From: JACDAV01 sp036556145
GTDB lineage: Bacteria > Chloroflexota > Limnocylindria > Limnocylindrales > CSP1-4
Length of the DNA stretch: 13,694 nt
Reading direction: 5' to 3'
Assembly: GCA_036556145.1 (NCBI GenBank)
Contig: DATBKB010000115.1
Location: forward strand, 1 to 13,694
Shown: positions 6,109 through 13,417 of the stretch, one piece after another
How positions within the stretch are numbered: position 1 is the stretch's first letter
How the letters are laid out: the number at the start of each line of letters is the position of its first letter
Position numbers and translations under genes: made by a program
Notes under the pieces: generated by a model
The model's input: only the letters and a program-made list of their open reading frames with translations
Database searches by the model: none
What the model was told of the DNA's origin: nothing

Positions 6109-7659
6109 GTGGCCGAGAGAGAACCAGCCGCCAGCCAGACCGAGTCGGACGCCGCGGCAGAGGCGCCGCTGGAGGCCGACGTGGAGGCCACGGCGGAGGC
6201 CGGCGTGAGCTCGGGCGCGGCGCAGGCCGAGGGCGCCGACCTCGCACGGCGGCTGTTCTTCCGCCGCTTCGCCGGCGAGGTCGTCCACACCGCGGCGGCC
6301 GTCGTCGGCGCCGCGGCCGCGCTGCAACGGACCTCGGCCGAGGCGGCGAGCGCGCTGCTTGCGCCGGATGGCGCCGCCGGGATGATGATCGCGGGCGGTC
6401 CCGACGCGGGCGTCCCGGCGCCCACCGGGTTCCGCACGCCGTTCCGGTTCGCGGCTGACGACCTCCTCCTCGTCATCGACCAGCGCCGGCTGCCCGACGA
6501 GCTCGTCGAGATCGAGATCCGATCGGCCCCCGACGCGGTCTGGGCGATCCGGCACATGGTCGTCCGCGGCGCGCCGGCGATCGGCCAGGTCGCGGCGATC
6601 GGGCTCGCCCTGACTGCGGGCCGCGTGCGGGCGATGAAGCCGTACGCCCGGCGCGCGTCGCTGCACGGCGCGGCGCGGGCGCTGAAGAACGCCCGGCCGA
6701 CGGCCGTCAACCTGCGCTGGGCCGTCGACCGGATGATGGCCCGCTACGACGCCTGGGGCGAGCTGTCCGCGGACGGCGACGCGATCGCCGACGCGCTTCG
6801 GGACGAGGCCGACCAGATCGTCCTCGAGGCGACCATCGACCACGGCCGGCTGGCGGAGTTCGGTCTCGCCGAGCTGCCGGTCGTTGAGGATCGACCCGTC
6901 CGCGTCCTGACCCACTGCAACACGGGCCCGCTGGCATGCGGCCAGTTCGGGACCGCCCTCGGCATCGTCCAGGCCGCCCACCACGCCGAGCGACCGATCC
7001 AGGTCTGGATCGACGAGACGCGGCCGTACCTCCAGGGCGCGCGGCTGACCGCGTGGGAGCTGGCGCAGGCCGGGGTCCCCCACACGCTCGTCGCGGACGT
7101 CGCGGCCGGCCATCTCATCGCCACCGGGCAGGTCGACGCGATCCTCGTCGGCGCGGACCGGATCGCGGCCAACGGCGATACCGCGAACAAGATCGGGACG
7201 TACTCGCTGGCCGTGCTCGCCGCGCGCCACGGCGTGCCGTTCTTCGTCTGTGCGCCGCTCAGCTCGATCGACGTCGAGACGGCCGATGGCACGGCCATCC
7301 CGATCGAGGAGCGGGCGTCCGACGAGGTGATCCTGTTCCGCGGCCAGGCGATTGCGCCGCCCGGCACGATCGCATTCAACCCCGCCTTCGACGTCACGCC
7401 GGCGGACCTCATCACGGCGATCGTCACCGACGAAGGCGTCCTGCGACCGCCGTTCGGCTCGGCGATCGAGGCAGCGCTCGAGCGGGGTCGGGAGCGCAAG
7501 GCCGAGATGGCAAGGGCGGCGGGCGAGGCGGCGGCGCGGGCGGCGGCCGAGGCGGCGCCGCGGGCCGCCGAGGCGGCGGCGACGGCCGACGAGGGTCCGA
7601 CGGCAGACGACGGCAGCGAACGCGCGGCGGCGGACGACGTCGCGAGGATCGGTGCCTGA
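6109..7659 (+). CDS. mtnA: S-methyl-5-thioribose-1-phosphate isomerase with N- and C-terminal extensions
   Basis: MtnA converts 5-methylthioribose-1-phosphate to methylthioribulose-1-phosphate in the methionine salvage pathway. The conserved core spans about residues 111-452: VLIDQRxLP-like LVIDQRRLP, VRGAPAIG (152-159), LTHCNTG with catalytic Cys270, DETRPYLQGARLTAWEL (302-318), GADRIAANGDTANKIGTY with catalytic Asp350, and VCAPLSSID. The 80-residue spacing of Cys and Asp equals that of the Bacillus subtilis enzyme (Cys160/Asp240). At 516 residues it is about 160 longer than usual. The extra parts are an Ala/Glu-rich N-terminus with a basic-hydrophobic segment (45-83), and an Ala-rich tail (about 460-516). 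The GTG at 6109 has AGGAA a few bases upstream. A start at Met92/93 would give a near-normal N-terminus but has no ribosome site. eIF2B-like relatives are a less likely alternative. Confidence 0.93.
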   Translation: MAEREPAASQTESDAAAEAPLEADVEATAEAGVSSGAAQAEGADLARRLFFRRFAGEVVHTAAAVVGAAAALQRTSAEAASALLAPDGAAGMMIAGGPDAGVPAPTGFRTPFRFAADDLLLVIDQRRLPDELVEIEIRSAPDAVWAIRHMVVRGAPAIGQVAAIGLALTAGRVRAMKPYARRASLHGAARALKNARPTAVNLRWAVDRMMARYDAWGELSADGDAIADALRDEADQIVLEATIDHGRLAEFGLAELPVVEDRPVRVLTHCNTGPLACGQFGTALGIVQAAHHAERPIQVWIDETRPYLQGARLTAWELAQAGVPHTLVADVAAGHLIATGQVDAILVGADRIAANGDTANKIGTYSLAVLAARHGVPFFVCAPLSSIDVETADGTAIPIEERASDEVILFRGQAIAPPGTIAFNPAFDVTPADLITAIVTDEGVLRPPFGSAIEAALERGRERKAEMARAAGEAAARAAAEAAPRAAEAAATADEGPTADDGSERAAADDVARIGA

Positions 7660-8531
7660 TGGCGACCGTCGCGATCACCCGGCGCGAATCGACGGTCGAA
7701 GCGCGGACGACGTCCGATCGGGGCGTGCTCCGGCGGTTCCTCGACGGCGATCGGCTCTTCGCCGCGTACGCCCTGTGCGACCTCGAGGACCGCGAGTTCA
7801 ACCGGACGCGGTGGGGCATCGCCGTCTCGGGCGGCGACGTCGTGGCCCTCGGAATGGAGTACGGCGGCCTCACCCCCCAGCCGCTGTTCCTCATGGGCCG
7901 CAACGACGGCATCGAGGCCATCCTCCGCGACGTCCTCCGGCCGCGGGCGGCCTACGTCGCCATGCGGACCGAATCGATGCCGCCGGTGGCGGCGCTCTAT
8001 CGGGTCGATCCCGGACCGCCGATGGTCCGGATGTGGGTCGACCGGTCGACCTTCCGACCGGCCGACGCGCAGGTCGTTCGACTCCGACCGACCGACATCG
8101 GCGAGCTCAACCGGCTGTACCAGCTCGGCTTCGCCTCGTGGCTGCCCTCGTCGGCGATCGCCGAAGGCGTCTACTACGGGCTCCGGGTCGGCGGGCGCCT
8201 CGTGAGCGCGGCGGGCACGCACGTCGTGTCCCCGACCGCCCGCCTCGGCGTCGTCGGCAACGTCCTCACCCACGCGGATTACCGCGGGCGTGGCTACGCC
8301 AAGGCCGTCACGAGCGCGGTCACCGGCGAGCTCCTCCAGATCTGCGACCAGGTCGTGCTCAACGTCCGGGCCGACAACCCACCCGCGCTCCAGGCCTATG
8401 CGAAGCTCGGCTTCGCCGAGTACGTCCGGTTCGAGGAACGGCTTGCCCACCGTCTCGGCTCGGCGTGGTCGATGCTCACGGCGCCGCTCCGGCGCCTGCT
8501 CACGTCCCGCAAGGAGAACCGAATCCGATGA
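7659..8531 (+). CDS. GNAT-family N-acetyltransferase (FR47-like)
   Basis: A probable acetyl-CoA-dependent acetyltransferase of 290 residues. The C-terminal GNAT domain (about 140-262) shows GNVLTHADYRGRGYAKAV (200-217), where RGRGYA is the acetyl-CoA pyrophosphate loop. It is followed by VVLNVRADNPPALQAYAKLGF (232-252), the usual last part of the fold, with a tyrosine in the position of the general acid. The first 135 residues (FLDGDRLFAAYALCDLED and onward) form a second, more divergent domain seen in FR47-like two-domain members. The ATG overlaps the mtnA stop by one base (TGATG), with a GAGG upstream, so translation is coupled. It ends in an ATGA overlap with ahcY. The substrate is unknown; context suggests a tie to SAM by-product metabolism, but this is guilt by association only. 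Confidence 0.88.
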   Translation: MATVAITRRESTVEARTTSDRGVLRRFLDGDRLFAAYALCDLEDREFNRTRWGIAVSGGDVVALGMEYGGLTPQPLFLMGRNDGIEAILRDVLRPRAAYVAMRTESMPPVAALYRVDPGPPMVRMWVDRSTFRPADAQVVRLRPTDIGELNRLYQLGFASWLPSSAIAEGVYYGLRVGGRLVSAAGTHVVSPTARLGVVGNVLTHADYRGRGYAKAVTSAVTGELLQICDQVVLNVRADNPPALQAYAKLGFAEYVRFEERLAHRLGSAWSMLTAPLRRLLTSRKENRIR

Positions 8532-9826
8532 CGACCTCCGCCACACGCCCGGCGACCCGCGGCGCGAACCGCGGTCACGACGTCGCCGACCTCGCCCTCG
8601 CCGCCGAGGGCGTCCGGCGGATCGAATGGGCCGAGCGCGAGATGCCGGTCCTCCGGCTCATCCGCGAGCGGTTCGAGAAGGACCGGCCGCTGGCCGGCCT
8701 GCGCATCGGCGCGTGCCTCCACGTGACGACCGAGACCGCGAACCTCATGCGGACGCTCAAGGCCGGTGGCGCGGACGTCGCTCTCGCGGCCTCGAACCCG
8801 CTGTCGACGAAGGACGACGTCGCGGCCGCCCTCGTGTCCGAGTACGCCATCCCGGTGTTCGCCCGGCGGGGCGAGGACCGCGACACGTACTACGCGCACC
8901 TCAATGCCGTCGCCGACACGCATCCGCAGATCACGATGGACGACGGCTGCGACCTCGTGTCGCTGCTCCACAGCGATCGCCCCGCCCAGGTCGATGAGGT
9001 CCTCGCCGGTACCGAGGAGACGACGACGGGCGTCATCCGCCTCAAGGCGATGGCCGCGGACGGCGCGCTGCGCTTCCCGGTCGTCGCGGTCAACGAAGCG
9101 CAGACGAAGCACCTCTTCGACAACCGCTACGGGACGGGCCAGTCGACCGTCGACGGCATCCTTCGCGCGACGAACCTCCTCATCGCCGGTCGCAACGTGG
9201 CGATTGCCGGCTACGGCTGGGTCGGCAAGGGGATCGCGTCCAGGATGCACGGCCACGGGGCGCACGTCGCGGTCATCGAGGTCGATCCCGTCCGGGCCCT
9301 CGAGGCGCTGATGGACGGGTTCGCCGTGATGACGGCGGGCGAGGCCGCCTCGTGGGCCGACCTGTTCGTCACCGCCACCGGCAACGTCAACGTCTTCCGC
9401 CGCGAGCACTTCGCGGCGATGAAGGACGGTGCCGTCATGGCGAACTCCGGCCACTTCGACGCGGAGCTCGACCTCAAGGCCCTCCGCGAGATGGCCGAGG
9501 GCCACGTCCGCGAGGTCCGCGAGAACGTGCAGGAGTTCGACATCGGCGGCAAGCGGCTCCACCTCATCGCGGAGGGGCGGCTCGTCAACCTCGGCGCGGC
9601 CGAGGGTCACCCCGCGGCGGTGATGGACATGAGCTTCGCGAACCAGGCGATGTGCGCCGATTACGTCGCTAAGCACCACGAGGAGCTCGAGAACCGGGTC
9701 TACGTCGTGCCCGAGGCGATCGATGCCGAGGTCGCTCGCCTGAAGCTCGCCGCCCTCGGCATCGAGCTGGACAGGATGACGCCCGAGCAGGCCGCCTACG
9801 TCGCGTCCTGGCAGCACGGCACCTGA
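8528..9826 (+). CDS. ahcY: Adenosylhomocysteinase (S-adenosylhomocysteine hydrolase), short C-terminus form
   Basis: AhcY is an NAD-dependent cytosolic enzyme that splits S-adenosylhomocysteine to homocysteine and adenosine, relieving inhibition of methyltransferases. It has 432 residues. Substrate residues match the mammalian enzyme at a constant offset: Asp139 (DDGCD), Glu164 (EETTTG), Lys194 and Asp198 (TKHLFDN), His309 (GHFD), His361 (EGHP). The NAD-binding Rossmann loop is GYGWVG (228-233). The protein ends at WQHGT and lacks the PFKPDHYRY-like tail that in most bacterial and eukaryotic enzymes reaches into the partner subunit's NAD site. Archaeal and Thermotoga-type enzymes lack it too. 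Some archaeal relatives act on S-inosylhomocysteine, so substrate range is worth testing. AAGGAG lies at 8511-8516, 11 bases before the ATG, which overlaps the GNAT stop as ATGA. Confidence 0.96.
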   Translation: MTTSATRPATRGANRGHDVADLALAAEGVRRIEWAEREMPVLRLIRERFEKDRPLAGLRIGACLHVTTETANLMRTLKAGGADVALAASNPLSTKDDVAAALVSEYAIPVFARRGEDRDTYYAHLNAVADTHPQITMDDGCDLVSLLHSDRPAQVDEVLAGTEETTTGVIRLKAMAADGALRFPVVAVNEAQTKHLFDNRYGTGQSTVDGILRATNLLIAGRNVAIAGYGWVGKGIASRMHGHGAHVAVIEVDPVRALEALMDGFAVMTAGEAASWADLFVTATGNVNVFRREHFAAMKDGAVMANSGHFDAELDLKALREMAEGHVREVRENVQEFDIGGKRLHLIAEGRLVNLGAAEGHPAAVMDMSFANQAMCADYVAKHHEELENRVYVVPEAIDAEVARLKLAALGIELDRMTPEQAAYVASWQHGT

Positions 9827-11775
9827 TGGGGAAGACCGTCGCCCCGTACGGCAGCTGGCGCTCGAGGCTGCCGATCGACCTGCTCGTCGCCGGCCGTGTC
9901 AGCCTGCTGGAGGCGCACGTCGACGGCGACTCGCTCGTCTGGCTCGAGAGCCGGCCCGAGGAGGACGGCCGCCAGGTGGTCGTTTGCCGGTCGGGCGGCA
10001 CCACTCGCGACATCAGCCCGCTGGGCATGAACGTCCGCAACCGCGTCCACGAGTACGGTGGCGTGGCCTTCCTCAGCGCGGGCAACCTCGTCATCGTTTC
10101 CGACTTCGCGACCGGCCGTCTCCACCGGGTCGCACCCGACCGCTCGAGCACGCCGTTGACCCCGGAGGGCGCCTACCGCTACGCCGATTACGAGCTCGAC
10201 CGGCCGCGCAACCGGATCCTCGCCGTCCGCGAGGACCACTCGGGACCCGGCGAGGCGGTCAATACGCTCGTGTCGATCGACCTCGACTCCGGCGCCCCAA
10301 CGGTGATCGCCGAAGGCCGCAACTTCTACTCCTCGCCGCGGCTGTCGCCGGACGGCCGGCAGCTGGCGTTCCTCGCCTGGGACCATCCGAACCTGCCGTG
10401 GGACGGCACCGAGCTGTTCGTCGCGCCGGTCGACGAGGGCGGCGCGATCGGCGCGCCGGCCAAGGTTGCCGGCTCGGCGAGCGACTGGATTGCCCAACCG
10501 CGCTGGTCGCCGGCGGGCGTCCTTCATTTCATCGCAGAGCCCGCCGGTTGGATGAACCTCCACCGCCTGCGCGACGGCCGGGTGGAAGCGGTCACGGACC
10601 TCGAGGCGGAGTTCGCCTTCCCGGACTGGGAGTTCGGCACCCGGAACTACGGGTTCATGGCCGACGGGACGATCCTCGCGGTCGGGCGCAGCGACGGAGC
10701 CGACCGGCTCTACCGGATCGCGCCGGCCGGCCGGCCCGAGCCGATCGAGCTGCCCTTCACCGAGATCGGCGAGATCGACGTCGCGGGCGACCAGGCGGTC
10801 GTCGTCGCGGCGAGCCCGACGGCGTTCAATGCGATCGTGCGGTTGAACGGCCGCGACAGCCGCCACGAAGTGATCCGCCGGTCCGCCGCTGCGGAGCTCG
10901 ACCCGGCGACGCTCTCGATTCCCGAGCACGTCGAGTTTCCGACGACCGGTGGCAAGACCGCGCACGGGCTCTTCTACCGGCCGACGAACCCCGAGTTCGA
11001 GGGGCCGGCCGGCGAGGCGCCGCCGCTCATCGTCACGAGCCACGGGGGCCCAACGGGCGGTGCGTTCGGCGGGCTGACCACGTCCATCCAGCTGTTCACG
11101 AGCCGAGGGTTCGCGGTCCTCGACGTCGACTACGGTGGGAGCACCGGCTACGGCCGCGACTACCGCAAGCGCCTCGAAGGGGAGTGGGGCGTCGTCGACG
11201 TCGACGACTGCGTGAACGGCGCACGGTGGCTCGCCCAGCGCGGCGACGTCGACGGCGAAAGGCTGTCCATCCGCGGCGGGAGCGCGAGCGGCTACACGAC
11301 GCTCGCGACGCTGGCGTTCCGCGACGTCTTCGCCGCGGGGGTGAGCTACTTCGGGATCGGCGACCTGCTGGAATTCGCCAAGGAGACCCACAAGTTCGAG
11401 TCGCGCTACCTCGACCGCCTCCTCGGTCCGCTGCCGGAGTCGGAGGAGATCTACCGGCAGCGCTCGCCGAACCGCTTCGCCGACCGGATCCGGGCAGCCG
11501 TGCTGATCCTCCAGGGCCTCGAGGACCGGGTTGTCCCGCCGACCGAGGCGGAGCGGATCGTCGACGCCCTGTGGGAGCGCCGGGTTGCCCACGCCTACCT
11601 CGCGTTCGAGGGCGAGGACCACGGATTCCGCAAGGCCACGTCGATCGTCCGCTCGTTCGAGGCCGAGCTCTCCTTCCTCGCCCAGGTCTACGGCTTCGAG
11701 CCGGCCGACGACATCGACCCGATCGAGGTCGTGAACCTGGACGTCGCCCGCCGCCAGACGCCGGCCGCCCGCTGA
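9826..11775 (+). CDS. S9-family serine peptidase (prolyl oligopeptidase/acylaminoacyl-peptidase type)
   Basis: A 649-residue peptidase with an N-terminal beta-propeller (about 25-355) that screens for short peptides and a C-terminal alpha/beta-hydrolase domain (about 365-620). Propeller-like repeats include SPRLSPDGRQLAFLAWDHP and WIAQPRWSPAGVLHFIAEP. The hydrolase shows the oxyanion-region HGGPTGG (406-412), nucleophile Ser486 in RGGSASGY, Asp567 in GLEDRVVP, and His599 in EDHGFRK, giving a complete catalytic triad. There is no signal peptide, so it should act in the cytoplasm on oligopeptides. The ATG overlaps the ahcY stop by one base and has no ribosome site, so it probably depends on coupling. 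Its link to SAM salvage is positional only. Aminopeptidase versus endopeptidase specificity cannot be read from the sequence. Confidence 0.93.
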   Translation: MGKTVAPYGSWRSRLPIDLLVAGRVSLLEAHVDGDSLVWLESRPEEDGRQVVVCRSGGTTRDISPLGMNVRNRVHEYGGVAFLSAGNLVIVSDFATGRLHRVAPDRSSTPLTPEGAYRYADYELDRPRNRILAVREDHSGPGEAVNTLVSIDLDSGAPTVIAEGRNFYSSPRLSPDGRQLAFLAWDHPNLPWDGTELFVAPVDEGGAIGAPAKVAGSASDWIAQPRWSPAGVLHFIAEPAGWMNLHRLRDGRVEAVTDLEAEFAFPDWEFGTRNYGFMADGTILAVGRSDGADRLYRIAPAGRPEPIELPFTEIGEIDVAGDQAVVVAASPTAFNAIVRLNGRDSRHEVIRRSAAAELDPATLSIPEHVEFPTTGGKTAHGLFYRPTNPEFEGPAGEAPPLIVTSHGGPTGGAFGGLTTSIQLFTSRGFAVLDVDYGGSTGYGRDYRKRLEGEWGVVDVDDCVNGARWLAQRGDVDGERLSIRGGSASGYTTLATLAFRDVFAAGVSYFGIGDLLEFAKETHKFESRYLDRLLGPLPESEEIYRQRSPNRFADRIRAAVLILQGLEDRVVPPTEAERIVDALWERRVAHAYLAFEGEDHGFRKATSIVRSFEAELSFLAQVYGFEPADDIDPIEVVNLDVARRQTPAAR

Positions 11776-11782
11776 CGGGTCG

Positions 11783-13402
11783 GTGATCGGGCAGCTCGAG
11801 ACCGGCACGGCCGGCTCGTCCGAGGCGCTACTCGCCATCGAGGTCGTCTTCTCGCTGCTCGTGGCCGCGACCGGCCTCGCCGTCCTCGCCCGCCGGCTCG
11901 GGCTGCCGTACCCGATCCTCCTCGTCGCCGGCGGCCTGCTGCTCGGGCTCGTGCCGGGCCTGCCGCGCGTGGAGCTCGAGCCCGAGCTCGTGTTCCTCCT
12001 GTTCCTGCCACCGATCCTGTTCGCCGCCGGCTACTTCACGTCGATCCGGGATTTCCGCGCGAACGCCCGGAAGATCCTCCTGCTGGCTGTCGCCCTCGTC
12101 CTCGTGACCGCCGCGGCCGTCGGCTTCGTCGTCCAGGCCCTCGTCCCCGGCGTCGGCTGGCCCGTGGCGTTCGCCCTCGGCGCCATCGTCGCGCCACCGG
12201 ACGCGATCGCGGCGACGGCCGTGTTCAGGCGCCTCGGCGTTCCCAGGCGGATCGTCACGATCCTCGAGGGCGAAAGCCTGATCAACGACGCGACGGCGCT
12301 CGTCACGTTCCGGACGGCCCTCGCGGTCGCGGCCGGCAGCGCCCTCACGCTGTCCGAGCTCGCCGCCGACTTCGTCGTCGTGGCCGTCGTCGGGTTGGTC
12401 GTCGGCCTGGTCGTCGGGGTGGCGGTCGCGTGGGTGACGGCCCGGATCGGTGATCCCGTGTTCGCGATCGTCATCACGTTCATCGCCCCGGTCGCCTCGT
12501 ACCTGCCGGCGGAGCTCCTCGGCGGCTCGGGCGTGCTGAGCACGGTGACGGCGGGGATCTGGCTGGGCACGCACGCTCCGCGAAACTTCACGTCGGAGAT
12601 GCGCGTGGCCGGCCTTGCCGCCTGGCAGGTGCTGCTGTTCCTCATCAACAGCGTCGTGTTCATCCTCATCGGCCTCCAGCTGCCCGCCGTCATCGGCGAG
12701 CTGTCGGGCCGCCCGCTCGCGGACCTCCTCGGTTTGGCCGCTGCGGTCTGCCTGACGGTCGTCGTCGTGCGGATCGCCTGGGTCTACCTGTCGATCTACG
12801 TGCCGTATCTCGTCCGGCCGTCGCTGCTCCTCGGCGAGCGCCTGCCATCGTCGCGATACGTGTTCCTCGTCGCCTGGGCCGGGATGCGCGGCGTCGTCTC
12901 GCTCGCCGCCGCGCTGTCGCTGCCGTTCGTCCTCGGCGACGGGACGCCGTTCCCGGAGCGCTCGCTGCTGATCTTCCTCGCGTTCTCGGTGATCCTCGTG
13001 ACGCTCGTGGGCCAGGGGCTGACGCTGCCGCTCATCGTCCGCTGGCTGGGTCTCGAGTCCGACGGCCGGGACGAGGCCGAGGAGGAGCACCAGGCCCGGC
13101 AGCTTGCCGCCCAGGCCGCGGTGCAGCGGATCGACGAGCTGGCCGAGCAGTGGCCGGACCACCGGCCGCTCATCGACACGCTCCGCGCGCTGTACACCCA
13201 CCGGGCGAGCCACATCGAGCAGGACAAGCCGCAGACCGAGGCCGAGCAGGAGATCATCGAACACCGCCAGATCCGGCACGCCGTCATCGAGGCCGAGCGC
13301 GAGGCGCTCCTGCGGCTTCGCGAGGAGGGCGGGATCAGCGACGAGGTCTTCCGGCGGGTCGAGCGCGACCTCGACCTCGAGGAGCTCCGGATGGAGGCCT
13401 AG
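11783..13402 (+). CDS. CPA1-family Na+/H+ antiporter (NhaP/YjcE-like)
   Basis: An inner-membrane cation/proton exchanger of 539 residues for sodium and pH homeostasis. The N-terminal 420 residues hold about 12 hydrophobic helices. LEPELVFLLFLPPILFAAGY (65-84) and FRANARKILLLAV are typical of CPA1 proteins. PPDAIAATAVFRRLG (138-152) contains Asp140, LINDATAL (166-173) holds the ion-binding Asn168-Asp169 pair, and AWAGMRGVVSLAAAL (364-378) has the conserved Arg369. Residues 425-539 form a soluble, highly charged helical tail (EAEEEHQARQ, then EEGGISDEVFRRVERDLDLEE), which is normal for the bacterial YjcE-type subgroup and probably regulatory. The GTG at 11783 lies 7 bases after the peptidase stop with only a weak ribosome site. 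Potassium rather than sodium as cargo cannot be excluded. Confidence 0.94.
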   Translation: MIGQLETGTAGSSEALLAIEVVFSLLVAATGLAVLARRLGLPYPILLVAGGLLLGLVPGLPRVELEPELVFLLFLPPILFAAGYFTSIRDFRANARKILLLAVALVLVTAAAVGFVVQALVPGVGWPVAFALGAIVAPPDAIAATAVFRRLGVPRRIVTILEGESLINDATALVTFRTALAVAAGSALTLSELAADFVVVAVVGLVVGLVVGVAVAWVTARIGDPVFAIVITFIAPVASYLPAELLGGSGVLSTVTAGIWLGTHAPRNFTSEMRVAGLAAWQVLLFLINSVVFILIGLQLPAVIGELSGRPLADLLGLAAAVCLTVVVVRIAWVYLSIYVPYLVRPSLLLGERLPSSRYVFLVAWAGMRGVVSLAAALSLPFVLGDGTPFPERSLLIFLAFSVILVTLVGQGLTLPLIVRWLGLESDGRDEAEEEHQARQLAAQAAVQRIDELAEQWPDHRPLIDTLRALYTHRASHIEQDKPQTEAEQEIIEHRQIRHAVIEAEREALLRLREEGGISDEVFRRVERDLDLEELRMEA

Positions 13403-13413
13403 GGACTCAGGCC
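13396..13413. terminator. Weak hairpin across the convergent stops
   Basis: GGCCT at 13396-13400 can pair with AGGCC at 13409-13413 around an 8-base loop. It spans the antiporter stop and the 15-base gap between two convergent genes, where a bidirectional terminator would be useful. There is no T-run on either side and the stem is only 5 bp, so intrinsic termination is doubtful. Confidence 0.2.
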
Positions 13414-13417
13414 CCGA

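Noticed and set aside
6232..6360. Twin-arginine signal peptide in MtnA
   Set aside because: The RRLFF is about 47 residues from the start, the following segment is weakly hydrophobic with His, Gln and Arg, and MtnA is a cytoplasmic enzyme. It is kept as an unexplained segment, not a Tat signal.
5641..7230. Minus-strand open frame of 529 codons opposite apt and mtnA
   Set aside because: It crosses two certain + strand genes and has low-complexity Arg/Gly/Asp composition. It is a shadow of strong third-position G/C bias.
9796..11838. Minus-strand open frame of 680 codons opposite the S9 peptidase
   Set aside because: Although long, it has no recognisable motif and the opposite strand encodes a complete catalytic triad and propeller.
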